Assembly (NCBI RefSeq): GCF_000217955.3 | Contig: NZ_AFOY02000005.1 | Location: forward strand, 118,728 to 182,727 | Direction: 5' to 3' | Source of the DNA: Pseudomonas fluorescens HK44 | GTDB taxonomy: Bacteria > Pseudomonadota > Gammaproteobacteria > Pseudomonadales > Pseudomonadaceae | Length of the DNA stretch: 64,000 nt | Shown here: positions 17,671 to 25,394 of the stretch, one piece after another | Layout of the letters: each line of letters starts with the position of its first letter | Position numbering within the stretch: the stretch's first letter is position 1 | Notes under the pieces: model-generated | The model's database searches: none | Seen by the model: only the letters and a program-made list of their open reading frames with translations | Told to the model about the DNA's origin: nothing | Position numbers and translations under genes: made by a program

Positions 17671-17713
17671 AAAAGCCCGCCCGATTCTCAGCAGATCGGG
17701 TGGGCTTTTTTTT
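17671..17713 (+). terminator. Intrinsic terminator after OmpA-type lipoprotein gene
   Basis: The stem AAGCCCGCCCGAT / ATCGGGTGGGCTT (with one G-T pair) is followed by a run of eight T residues. Confidence 0.92.
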
Positions 17714-17729
17714 ATTGTTGTCTGTTCGG

Positions 17730-17830
17730 GCCTCATCGCGAGCAGGCTCGCACACATTTGAATTTCAGTGACCACACGTTCTGCGACTAATGGAGATCCC
17801 CTGTGGGAGCGAGCCTGCTCGCGATGAGGC
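17730..17830. repeat. REPIN-type inverted REP pair, second sequence type
   Basis: CTCATCGCGAGCAGGCTCGC at 17732 and its inverted copy GCGAGCCTGCTCGCGATGAG ending at 17828 belong to the GTGGGAGCGAGC type, distinct from the pairs at 2.5 and 16.0 kb. Confidence 0.85.
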
Positions 17831-17857
17831 CCGCACAGGCGATCAAACCCTCAGCAA

Positions 17858-17899
17858 CAAAAAAGCCCTCGGACATCATCTGTCCGAGGGCTTTTTTAT
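17858..17899. terminator. Bidirectional terminator, T tract used as ISL3 target
   Basis: The stem GCCCTCGGACA / TGTCCGAGGGC has an A run on its left and TTTTTT on its right, so it can work on both strands. Before the IS insertion it lay about 24 bp beyond the zapG stop codon and so was probably zapG's terminator (minus strand). The ISL3 element now separates them by 1.3 kb. Positions 17892-17899 (TTTTTTAT) are the left copy of the IS target duplication. Confidence 0.9.
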
Positions 17900-19158
17900 G
17901 GTTCATCACGGATTACGGGAAAGACGCTCTTGATCTTCATGAAAAAGAACTCGCTATCCCGGTAACCGTACGCCATCCGCTTGATGACCTTTATTCGATT
18001 GTTTATTCCTTCCAACTGACCGGTGTGCATCGGCCAGCGAACCCGACTGACGATGCCCCGCCAGTAATCCTTTAGCCGTCTGGCGAACTGGATCAGGGCG
18101 GGTATCGCGCTTTCATGAGCATGGCGCAACCATTGCTTCCAGGCCGATCTCCAGCCCCAGGCGGTACTCGGCGTCCAGAGCGTTTTGAGTTCAGCCTTCA
18201 TCAGATAGACCGTCATCAACGATTGGTTGGCCGCCAGTAAATCCTGTAAATGGACCTGTTGTTCCGGCGTTTTCAGGTTCTGCGGGTTACGCAGCAACAG
18301 CCATCGCGCCTGCTTGATGACCTTGCGAGCCGGCTTGTCATGACGCAGCCGGTTAGCCTCGTCGACGCGGACCCGATCAATCACCTCTCGGCCATATTTG
18401 GCTACCACATGAAAGAGGTCGTAGACCACTCGGGCTTTGGGGCAGTGCTGGCGAACCTCCAGATCAAAAGCGGTGTTCATGTCCATCGCTACCGCTTCGA
18501 TTCGAGCACAACCCTCTGGTCCCAGTTCTTCGAAGAACGGTCTGACCGCCGCCCGGCTGCGGCCTTCGCCGATCCACAGCACTCGTCGTGTATCGGCATC
18601 CAGGACCACGCTGGCGTAGCGATGACCTTTGAACAGCGCGAACTCGTCCATTACCAGGCGTCGCGGTTGCGCCTTCGGCAGATTACTTAGCGCCGTTTGC
18701 AAGGCTCGACGCTCCAGCAACCGGACGGTGTCCCAATGCAGCCCAAACAGTTGAGCCACGTGTAGCGTGGGAAGGCGCTCACAGGCTTGAATGACCGCAT
18801 CGGCCAAGCGGCGCGTCATGCGGGCATAGCGATCCAGCCAACTGACGGCTTCCATGCGTTTGCCACAGTCACGACAGCCAACCCGCCTGAGCAAAACGCT
18901 AAGGCGCACCGCGCGACCGAGAATGGGCAAATCACGAACGACTCGCTCGCAATACTCATGAGTGGTTGAACAGGGTTTTTGGCAGCCGCCACAGGAAGGG
19001 AATCGGGTAGCGTGGGGAGTCAGATCGATCTGTAGGGCGTCACCATCAGGCTTGATGTTGACGACAGAAAAAGCCCTCCCAAAAAGGAAGGAAAGTATTA
19101 ATATCGCGCATAAGAACGCCGGTTTGTTAGATGTGTTTGCTCGCACGAACATCATCAA
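17896..19158 (-). CDS. ISL3-family transposase (copy 1, possibly frameshifted at both ends)
   Basis: A 420-residue frame. The core is a normal ISL3 transposase: an N-terminal zinc-finger-like Cys cluster (PSCGGCQKPC, then CRDCGKR), and catalytic Asp in VMDEFALFKGHRYASVV, Asp in EAVAMDMN and Glu in GQLEGINNRIK. Because one C is missing in the left repeat, the frame reads through the repeat and stops at a TAA made by the target duplication (17896-17898), adding VIRDEP. At the N-terminus a different frame from ATG 19109-19111 gives MRDINTFLPFWEGF, which looks more like family N-termini and would join the main frame if the A5 run at 19068-19072 were A4. Activity is doubtful. Confidence 0.75.
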   Translation of the reverse strand: MMMFVRANTSNKPAFLCAILILSFLFGRAFSVVNIKPDGDALQIDLTPHATRFPSCGGCQKPCSTTHEYCERVVRDLPILGRAVRLSVLLRRVGCRDCGKRMEAVSWLDRYARMTRRLADAVIQACERLPTLHVAQLFGLHWDTVRLLERRALQTALSNLPKAQPRRLVMDEFALFKGHRYASVVLDADTRRVLWIGEGRSRAAVRPFFEELGPEGCARIEAVAMDMNTAFDLEVRQHCPKARVVYDLFHVVAKYGREVIDRVRVDEANRLRHDKPARKVIKQARWLLLRNPQNLKTPEQQVHLQDLLAANQSLMTVYLMKAELKTLWTPSTAWGWRSAWKQWLRHAHESAIPALIQFARRLKDYWRGIVSRVRWPMHTGQLEGINNRIKVIKRMAYGYRDSEFFFMKIKSVFPVIRDEP

Positions 19159-19206
19159 TCAAATCGGCGTTCTTGTTTCTGTGTTCCCGGGATTCCGTGA
19201 AGAACC
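17900..19206 (-). mobile_element. ISL3-family insertion sequence, copy 1
   Basis: 1,307 bp bounded by imperfect inverted repeats: GGTTCATCACGGATTA at the left and GGTTCTTCACGGAATC read inward from the right. An exact 8-bp target duplication, TTTTTTAT (17892-17899 and 19207-19214), fits the ISL3 family, which makes 8-bp duplications. The target is the T tract of an intrinsic terminator. The left repeat lacks one C relative to copy 2 (ATTACGGG instead of ATTACCGGG), and the copy 2 form matches the right end better in length, so copy 1 probably lost a base. Confidence 0.93.
19112..19174 (-). promoter_or_regulatory. Inverted repeat abutting the alternative transposase start
   Basis: AAGAACGCCGGTTTG (19112-19126) and CAAATCGGCGTTCTT (19160-19174) pair at 14 of 15 positions around a 33-nt loop. 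In a transcript entering from outside the element the 3' arm ends exactly at the ATG at 19111, so the ribosome site would be buried. Several other insertion sequences (IS10, IS50) use this device against read-through expression; here it is an inference. Confidence 0.5.
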
Positions 19207-19230
19207 TTTTTTATGTCGCGTGAAACCGGG

Positions 19231-19668
19231 TTACTTTTTCAAGCCGTAATGCTCGTCGAGCATGCCGGGGGAGTTTGGCATTTTCGGCGCGTAATCGCGT
19301 GGTGGCTCCTGATTGCGTGGCGGCGTCAGGCGTTCCCGTGGTGCTTGCACGGCGGCATCGGAGTGCAGGGCGGCCAGCAGGCGTTGGCGAGTCTGTTCGT
19401 CCAGGGCCAGGCGGTTGGCACCCTCGGCGAGGTGGTCTTGCACTTCCTGATAGCTCTGAGTGAGCTTCTTGACCAGCGTTGCGGTGCTGTTGAAGTGGGT
19501 GACCACTTCATTCTGATAGCGGTCAAAACGTTCCTGAATGTCATCCAGCTGTCGTTGCGTGCTGCTAGGCGCGGCATTCGGCAGAAGGCGGGCAACCAGG
19601 AATCCAATGGCGACACCGGCAACCAGGGCAAGAGTCGGCAACAACCAAACTAAGAGCGAGTGTTCCAC
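19231..19668 (-). CDS. zapG: ZapG/YhcB family envelope protein (DUF1043)
   Basis: 145 residues. One N-terminal transmembrane helix (LLVWLLPTLALVAGVAIGFLVARLL, about residues 5-29) is followed by a coiled-coil (QRQLDDIQERFDRYQNEVVTHF) and a Pro-rich tail, the YhcB layout. In enterobacteria YhcB/ZapG links cell division and envelope synthesis at the inner membrane. It is transcribed away from the hydrolase-trpS-zapE group. The ISL3 element is inserted 24 bp past its stop codon, separating it from its likely terminator. Confidence 0.88.
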   Translation of the reverse strand: MEHSLLVWLLPTLALVAGVAIGFLVARLLPNAAPSSTQRQLDDIQERFDRYQNEVVTHFNSTATLVKKLTQSYQEVQDHLAEGANRLALDEQTRQRLLAALHSDAAVQAPRERLTPPRNQEPPRDYAPKMPNSPGMLDEHYGLKK

Positions 19669-19814
19669 GAGTCCTTCCTCTATAAACGGCTTTGCTTTAC
19701 GTTAACGGCTCGGACCTGCGCTGTATACCGCGACGAGATCGCAATCATGCCAGGCACAGACATTTAGCTAGACGAGTCGACCCTTCGAGAGGTCACGGAG
19801 TTCCTTCCTTGCTT

Positions 19815-20444
19815 ATGCGTGAAACCCCTGTATTGATTGATGGCCCGGTGGGCCAACTGGAAGCCTTGTACCTGGACTCCCCCGAGCCACGTGGCCTGGC
19901 GCTGATCTGTCACCCCAATCCGGTGCAGGGCGGCACCATGCTCAATAAAGTCGTTTCGACCTTGCAGCGCACGGCCCGCGACGCCGGTTTGATCACATTA
20001 AGATTTAATTACCGTGGCGTTGGCGCGAGCGCCGGCACGCATGACATGGGCACCGGCGAAGTCGATGACGCTCAAGCCGTGGCTGAATGGTTTCGCGCCA
20101 AACACCCCGGTTTGCCAATGACCCTGTTCGGTTTCTCGTTCGGTGGTTTCGTTGCGGCGAGCCTCGGCGGACGCCTGGAAGCCAAGGGCGAGCAGCTCAA
20201 GCACGTGTTCATGGTCGCGCCGGCGGTGATGCGTCTGGGCGATCAGGATCAGTTGCCGCAGCACGGCGAACTGACGCTGATCCAGCCAGAATCCGACGAA
20301 GTCATCGATCCGCAACGGGTTTACGATTGGTCTGACGCCCTCGATCGCCCCCATGAGCTGCTGAAAGTGGCAGAATGCGGACACTTTTTTCACGGCAAGC
20401 TGACCGATCTCAAGGATCTGATCCTGCCGCGCCTTTCGAATTGA
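19815..20444 (+). CDS. Alpha/beta hydrolase (YsgA/CPO-type, small)
   Basis: 209 residues. Serine-hydrolase fold landmarks: an oxyanion-loop-like CHPNPVQGGTM (about residues 33-43), RFNYRGVGASAG (about residues 64-75), and the nucleophile elbow GFSFGG (G-x-S-x-G, about residues 104-109). An Asp-containing ESDEVIDP loop and His in ECGHFFHG complete the triad. Relatives are annotated as alpha/beta hydrolases near trpS-zapE in Pseudomonas, with no known substrate. I chose the ATG at 19815; a TTG at 19809 is better spaced from GGAG and would add two residues. Confidence 0.82.
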   Translation: MRETPVLIDGPVGQLEALYLDSPEPRGLALICHPNPVQGGTMLNKVVSTLQRTARDAGLITLRFNYRGVGASAGTHDMGTGEVDDAQAVAEWFRAKHPGLPMTLFGFSFGGFVAASLGGRLEAKGEQLKHVFMVAPAVMRLGDQDQLPQHGELTLIQPESDEVIDPQRVYDWSDALDRPHELLKVAECGHFFHGKLTDLKDLILPRLSN

Positions 20445-20468
20445 TTGCAGTCTGATAAGCGATTACCC

Positions 20469-21824
20469 ATGACTACTCGTACGCGCATCCTCACCGGCAT
20501 CACCACCACCGGCACCCCGCACCTGGGCAACTACGCCGGCGCGATCCGTCCGGCGATCCTCGCCAGTCTCGACAGCAATGCCGATTCGTTCTACTTCCTG
20601 GCCGACTACCACGCCCTGATCAAGTGCGATGACCCGCTGCGCATCCAGCGCTCGCGTCTGGAAATCGCCGCGACCTGGCTGGCCGGTGGTCTGGATGTGG
20701 ACCGGGTAACGTTTTATCGTCAGTCCGACATCCCGGAAATCCCTGAGCTGACCTGGCTGCTGACCTGCGTCGCCGCCAAGGGCCTGCTCAACCGTGCGCA
20801 CGCCTACAAGGCCTCGGTGGACAAGAACGTCGAAGCCGGTGAAGACCCGGACGCCGGCATCACCATGGGCTTGTACAGCTACCCGGTGCTGATGGCGGCG
20901 GACATTCTGATGTTCAACGCGCACAAGGTTCCGGTCGGTCGCGATCAGATCCAGCACGTGGAAATGGCCCGCGACATCGGCCAGCGCTTCAACCACTTGT
21001 TTGGCCAGGGCAAAGAATTCTTCACCATGCCGGAGGCGCTGATCGAAGAAAGCGTCGCCACGCTGCCGGGCCTCGATGGCCGGAAGATGTCGAAAAGCTA
21101 CGACAACACCATTCCGTTGTTCTCCAGCGCGAAAGAGATGAAGGACGCGATTTCGCGGATTGTTACCGACTCCCGCGCACCGGGCGAAGCCAAAGATCCG
21201 GACAATTCGCACCTGTTCACGCTGTTCCAGGCCTTCGCCACCCCGGCGCAGGCCGACGAGTTCCGCAGCGAACTGTTGCAGGGTCTGGGTTGGGGCGAGG
21301 CGAAGAATCGTCTGTTCCAACTGCTGGACAACGAGTTGGGCGAGTCCCGCGAGCGTTACTACCAACTGATCGAACGCCCGGCAGACCTCGAAGACATGCT
21401 GCAGCACGGTGCCAAGAAGGCTCGCGCCGTGGCCACGCCGTTCCTCAACGAGCTGCGTGAAGCGGTCGGCCTGCGCTCTTTCGTCAATCAGACGCACGTG
21501 GCGGCCACCACCAAGAAGAAAGCCGCGAAAGCCGCACGCTTCGTCAGCTTCCGTGAAGACGACGGCAGCTTCCGCTTCCGCCTGCTGGCGGCCGATGGCG
21601 AGCAACTGCTGCTGTCGCGCAACTTCGCTGACGGCAAAACCGCAGGCCAGGTGACCAAACAGCTGCAATCCGGGCAGGCGCTGGATGTTCGCAGTGAAGA
21701 CCTGAGCTTCAGTGTCTGGCTCGAAGGCGAGTGCGTCGCCGACAGCCCGGCGTTCGCTGACAGCACCGCGCGTGATGTCGCCATCGACGCCTTGCGGGTG
21801 GCGCTGACGCCTGTTCAGGAATAA
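20469..21824 (+). CDS. trpS: Tryptophan-tRNA ligase with C-terminal extension
   Basis: 451 residues. A class I synthetase: the HIGH-equivalent TGTPHLGNY (about residues 13-21) and KMSKSYDN (about residues 206-213) form the ATP site. It charges tRNA-Trp in the cytoplasm. The protein is about 110 residues longer than E. coli TrpS. The extra C-terminal part (from about residue 355) begins with FVSFREDDGSFRFRLLA and contains LLLSRNF, a DUF1508/YegP-like fold, attached through a Lys/Ala-rich linker (TKKKAAKAA). The start is the ATG at 20469, 24 bp after the hydrolase stop, so the two are probably one transcript. Confidence 0.93.
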   Translation: MTTRTRILTGITTTGTPHLGNYAGAIRPAILASLDSNADSFYFLADYHALIKCDDPLRIQRSRLEIAATWLAGGLDVDRVTFYRQSDIPEIPELTWLLTCVAAKGLLNRAHAYKASVDKNVEAGEDPDAGITMGLYSYPVLMAADILMFNAHKVPVGRDQIQHVEMARDIGQRFNHLFGQGKEFFTMPEALIEESVATLPGLDGRKMSKSYDNTIPLFSSAKEMKDAISRIVTDSRAPGEAKDPDNSHLFTLFQAFATPAQADEFRSELLQGLGWGEAKNRLFQLLDNELGESRERYYQLIERPADLEDMLQHGAKKARAVATPFLNELREAVGLRSFVNQTHVAATTKKKAAKAARFVSFREDDGSFRFRLLAADGEQLLLSRNFADGKTAGQVTKQLQSGQALDVRSEDLSFSVWLEGECVADSPAFADSTARDVAIDALRVALTPVQE

Positions 21825-21914
21825 TCAACGGTTCGGCCCGACCAAGGGCTGATTGCCATTCTCAAGGGTCGTCGCTACAGTGTCGGCCCGTTTTTGTTGC
21901 CTTGCTAACGAATT

Positions 21915-23009
21915 ATGACGCCCCTAGAACGATATCAAGTTGATCTGAAACGCCCGGAATTCTTCCATGACGCCGCCCAGGAAACTGCCGTGCGTCATTT
22001 GCAGCGCCTGTACGACGACCTGGTCGCGGCCTCGCAGAACAAACCGGGCCTGCTCGGCAAACTGTTTGGCAAGAAGGACCAAGCGCCGGTCAAGGGCCTG
22101 TACTTCTGGGGCGGCGTAGGTCGCGGCAAGACTTACCTGGTCGACACCTTCTTTGAAGCGCTGCCGTTCAAGGAAAAGGTCCGCACTCACTTCCACCGCT
22201 TCATGAAGCGCGTGCACGAAGAGATGAAGACCCTCGGCGGCGAGAAAAACCCGCTGACCATCATCGCCAAGCGTTTCTCCGACGAAGCGCGGGTGATTTG
22301 TTTCGATGAGTTCTTCGTGTCCGACATCACCGACGCGATGATCCTCGGGACCTTGATGGAAGAGCTGTTCAAGAACGGCGTGACCCTGGTCGCCACCTCG
22401 AACATCGTGCCGGACGGTCTGTACAAGGACGGTCTGCAACGTGCGCGCTTTCTGCCAGCCATCGCGCTGATCAAGCAGAACACGGACATCGTCAACGTCG
22501 ACAGCGGCGTCGACTACCGTCTGCGTCACCTTGAGCAAGCCGAGCTGTTCCACTCACCACTCGACGAAGCGTCCCACGAGAGCCTGCGCAAAAGCTTCCG
22601 CGCACTCACGCCGGAATGCACTCAGGCCATCGAAAACGATGTGCTGATGATCGAGAACCGTGAGATCCGTGCCGTGCGTACATGCGATGACGTGGCCTGG
22701 TTCGACTTCCGCGAACTGTGCGACGGCCCGCGTAGCCAGAACGACTACATCGAACTCGGCAAGATCTTCCACGCCGTGTTGCTCAGCGGTGTGGAGCAGA
22801 TGAGCGTCACCACTGACGACATCGCCCGACGGTTTATCAACATGGTCGACGAGTTCTACGACCGTAACGTCAAGCTGATCATTTCCGCTGAAGTCGAGCT
22901 CAAAGACCTCTACACCGGCGGTCGCCTGAACTTCGAGTTCCAGCGCACCCTCAGCCGTCTGCTGGAAATGCAGTCCCACGAGTTCCTGGCGCGGGCGCAC
23001 AAGCCGTAG
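21915..23009 (+). CDS. zapE: Cell division ATPase ZapE (AFG1-like)
   Basis: 364 residues, full length. An AAA-type ATPase of the AFG1/ZapE family: Walker A GGVGRGKT (about residues 62-69), Walker B VICFDEFFV (about residues 127-135), and sensor-like TSNIVPDGLYKDGLQR. In E. coli it acts at the Z ring late in division and under stress. The last 20 codons are repeated 5.7 kb downstream as an isolated fragment (28617-28676), so the 3' end marks the left edge of a putative island. A bidirectional terminator follows. Confidence 0.94.
   Translation: MTPLERYQVDLKRPEFFHDAAQETAVRHLQRLYDDLVAASQNKPGLLGKLFGKKDQAPVKGLYFWGGVGRGKTYLVDTFFEALPFKEKVRTHFHRFMKRVHEEMKTLGGEKNPLTIIAKRFSDEARVICFDEFFVSDITDAMILGTLMEELFKNGVTLVATSNIVPDGLYKDGLQRARFLPAIALIKQNTDIVNVDSGVDYRLRHLEQAELFHSPLDEASHESLRKSFRALTPECTQAIENDVLMIENREIRAVRTCDDVAWFDFRELCDGPRSQNDYIELGKIFHAVLLSGVEQMSVTTDDIARRFINMVDEFYDRNVKLIISAEVELKDLYTGGRLNFEFQRTLSRLLEMQSHEFLARAHKP
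22949..23008 (+). repeat. 60-bp direct repeat, left copy (end of intact zapE)
   Basis: CCTCAGCCGTCTGCTGG through the first two bases of the zapE stop codon. It matches 28617-28676 at 59 of 60 positions (G/T difference in CTGGCG versus CTGTCG). Nothing else from zapE is present at the right copy, as expected for flanks of an integrated segment. Confidence 0.9.
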
Positions 23010-23030
23010 GACGTTTCGGAAAATAAAAAA

Positions 23031-23056
23031 GGGCCTGCATTGCAGGCCCTTTTTTA
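23031..23056. terminator. Bidirectional terminator between zapE and asparaginase gene
   Basis: GGGCCTGCA / TGCAGGCCC with an A run before and TTTTTT after serves the converging zapE (+) and asparaginase (-) genes. A nearly identical stem occurs at 30615-30633. Confidence 0.93.
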
Positions 23057-23060
23057 TGCG

Positions 23061-24056
23061 TCAGTTTTGAAACCGGATGTCGTCGTTGAGATAGTGGGTC
23101 AGCTCATCTAGTCGCTGGCAGCCAACAAGCAGCCAAAGCAGGATTCTGGCTTTGCGCGGACAGAGAAATCCAGCCATCGCTGCGCCTTTACGGATCAGAT
23201 CCATCTCGCTGCCGATAAAGCCGTAGGAGGAGTGAGCGGTGGAGCCTGATCCGGTCCGGGTCGCAATGATGACCGGGATTTCTTTTGCGATTGCTTCGAC
23301 GGCGTCTGCCCAGCGCTCTGAGACGTGTCCTGCGCCGAAACCAGCAATCACCAGCCCGTCGTAGCCCAGTTCGAGGATGTTTTCCAACATCAAGGTGTCG
23401 GCAGACAGAGACGCTTCCAGCATGGCAATCGTCTGTGTTGTCTGTTGTGGCAAGGGTAAAAGCTTCCGGCGGGACGGCTGGCGTAGATAACGGACGGTTC
23501 CCTCCAGGAGCATCCCTGCGGGACCCGCGACTGGGGAGGAAAACGCCTGCAACGCCAATGAATCGGTTTTGCGGACGACGTTCGCTTGGTGAATCTGGCC
23601 GTTCATTACCACTAGAACGCCTCGCTGACGGCTGTTTTCAGCCCGTGCGACTCGGCAAGCATCCAGCAGATTTGCCGGACCATCGGCCCCTGCCTGGGCA
23701 GCCGAACGCATGGCGCCGGTCAGGACCAGTGGTTCGTCGTGGTCCCATAAGTAATCGAAAAATGTTGCGGTTTCTTCGAGGGTGTCCGTGCCCTGAGTGA
23801 TGACAACGCCAATAGCGCCTTGCTCAATCTGGTATCTCGCCCAGGAAAGGACGCTCAGCAAGAGCTCGAAATCCAGTGAGGCACTTGGGAATAGGCCGAG
23901 TGTTTCAACGGTCACCCGGGCCAGTTCCTTCAGTTCCGGTACTGAGGCCAGCAGGGTTTCACCGCTGACGGTCGGGATAACACCTTCACCAGCATGCCTG
24001 GCTTGCATGCTCACAGTACCGCCGAGCGCCGCAATAGCCAGTTTGGGGAGGTTCAT
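23061..24056 (-). CDS. L-asparaginase-family amidohydrolase
   Basis: 331 residues. Type I/II asparaginase fold: the first catalytic Thr motif ALGGTVSM (about residues 9-16), the second VITQGTDTLEETA (about residues 86-98), and downstream LTGAMR. The enzyme releases ammonia from asparagine or a related primary amide. No signal peptide is seen from the chosen ATG (24054-24056), which has GAGG 6 bases upstream, so it is probably cytoplasmic. It is the last gene of the four-gene island operon. In that setting it could act on an amide made by the monooxygenase rather than on asparagine; this is inference. Confidence 0.88.
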   Translation of the reverse strand: MNLPKLAIAALGGTVSMQARHAGEGVIPTVSGETLLASVPELKELARVTVETLGLFPSASLDFELLLSVLSWARYQIEQGAIGVVITQGTDTLEETATFFDYLWDHDEPLVLTGAMRSAAQAGADGPANLLDACRVARAENSRQRGVLVVMNGQIHQANVVRKTDSLALQAFSSPVAGPAGMLLEGTVRYLRQPSRRKLLPLPQQTTQTIAMLEASLSADTLMLENILELGYDGLVIAGFGAGHVSERWADAVEAIAKEIPVIIATRTGSGSTAHSSYGFIGSEMDLIRKGAAMAGFLCPRKARILLWLLVGCQRLDELTHYLNDDIRFQN

Positions 24057-24157
24057 GTCATACCTCGTTCGATTGGATGTGATTAAAAAGGTGGCTGTAC
24101 CCGGTCTTGAGCGACAGGACTTCGGTACAGCCGAATGGGAGAGGTACGGCATGAAGT

Positions 24158-25378
24158 TTATTGGGTTATGAGGAACCCGATTAGCGGAACAATCAGCAAG
24201 GTGCTGATGGCCATGGACAGGACATTCCCTATGTAGGGGTGCATATCAGCCGGTAACCTCTTGGCGATCACGCACGCCAAAGGTGGGGCAATAAGCGCCC
24301 CTAGCAGCGCACTTGAACCTATTACCTGCCAACTGCCGCCATAGGTCAGAACCGCTGCCGGCACTACGGACACCAGCGGAATGTAGGTGGGATACCAGCC
24401 GCGCAATATCCATTGTCGACGCCAGATCACCACGCCTAAAGCTGACGTCAAAGCCTGCGCTCCGATCAGTTGTGGCAGCAAACCTGAGCCGTATACCGGA
24501 CTCATGGGGTTCAAGGTGTAAGCCAGCAATGCTCCCAGTAACAGCCCGAGGCTGGCCAGTTCATTGCCAAAGAAGGGCGCTTCCGAAAAGTCTGCCAACA
24601 CCCGGCGCAGGCTCCAGAAGATTCCGTAGTCGGGCGTCTTTGATAGGGCAGGTGTGGCCGCAGAATCGAATGGCTCCTCAGATGGGGCGGATTGCTCGGA
24701 CTTCACCAGGCTCGGCACGTAGCGACAGAGCAGAAAGGCAAAGACGCTGGCGACGGCCATGCCCGTGACATTGCCGATCACGGCTGGCAGGCCCAGTGGA
24801 TTGCAGACGTAGTTAACGATTAGTAGACACATCAGGGTGACAAGAATGGCACCCATGATGGCTCCGTTGATCGTCACTTTCCAGCCACCGCCAAACATCA
24901 GCACCATCGCCGCTGGCAGTGAAACAAAGGCTGCAAACGTCGGTTGCCAACGGGTGGCCGTGACCGTCCAGCCCCACAGCAGGTTACTTAGCAGCAGTCC
25001 AAGCAGCGAACTGGTGATCAGCCACGGCCATAGCCCGCTGCCATAGGAGATTGCAAAGCCTTGCCAGGATTTCCCCGTTCGATTGGCCCAGTAACCCAGA
25101 TAGGCTCCCGCCAATAGTCCAATAGAGGCGAACTCGTGTTTGTAGAATGCAACCTCGCTGATGTCTCCCAGTACCCAGCGCAACCAGGCACTCGGCTCGG
25201 GGAGGCTCGTCACCATGTGACTGTAGTCTGGCCAATGGGCTGACCAGGAAGAACGGTTGGTGAGTGAAATCCAGAAAATCAGCAGTGTCGTGCCGATCAT
25301 GAGGAGGATGATCGCAGTATCAAACGGCGATCTGCCGACAAGTCGATTCAGCCGATGTTTTTCGGTTGTGGTGTCCAT
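24158..25378 (-). CDS. Polytopic membrane protein with two similar halves, family not recognised
   Basis: 406 residues, about ten hydrophobic helices. The two halves align in order: WVLGDISEVAFYKHEFASIG with RVLADFSEAPFFGNELASLG, YGSGLWPWL with YGSGLLPQL, WQPTFAAFVSLPAAMVL with WYPTYIPLVSVVPAAVL, GGGWKV with GGSWQV, and IGNVTGMAVAS with IGNVLSMAIST. A polar linker rich in Ser/Glu (about residues 225-255) separates them. Internal repeats of this kind suggest a transporter. It sits between the amidase (16 bp gap) and the asparaginase, so uptake of the pathway substrate or export of a product is the obvious guess. Start at the ATG at 25378, with AAGGGG upstream. Confidence 0.7.
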   Translation of the reverse strand: MDTTTEKHRLNRLVGRSPFDTAIILLMIGTTLLIFWISLTNRSSWSAHWPDYSHMVTSLPEPSAWLRWVLGDISEVAFYKHEFASIGLLAGAYLGYWANRTGKSWQGFAISYGSGLWPWLITSSLLGLLLSNLLWGWTVTATRWQPTFAAFVSLPAAMVLMFGGGWKVTINGAIMGAILVTLMCLLIVNYVCNPLGLPAVIGNVTGMAVASVFAFLLCRYVPSLVKSEQSAPSEEPFDSAATPALSKTPDYGIFWSLRRVLADFSEAPFFGNELASLGLLLGALLAYTLNPMSPVYGSGLLPQLIGAQALTSALGVVIWRRQWILRGWYPTYIPLVSVVPAAVLTYGGSWQVIGSSALLGALIAPPLACVIAKRLPADMHPYIGNVLSMAISTLLIVPLIGFLITQ

Positions 25379-25394
25379 GAGTGATGACCCCTTA

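Noticed and set aside
18250..18690. Plus-strand frame inside both ISL3 copies
   Set aside because: Antisense to the transposase core, identical in both copies because the element is, and without motifs or a ribosome site.
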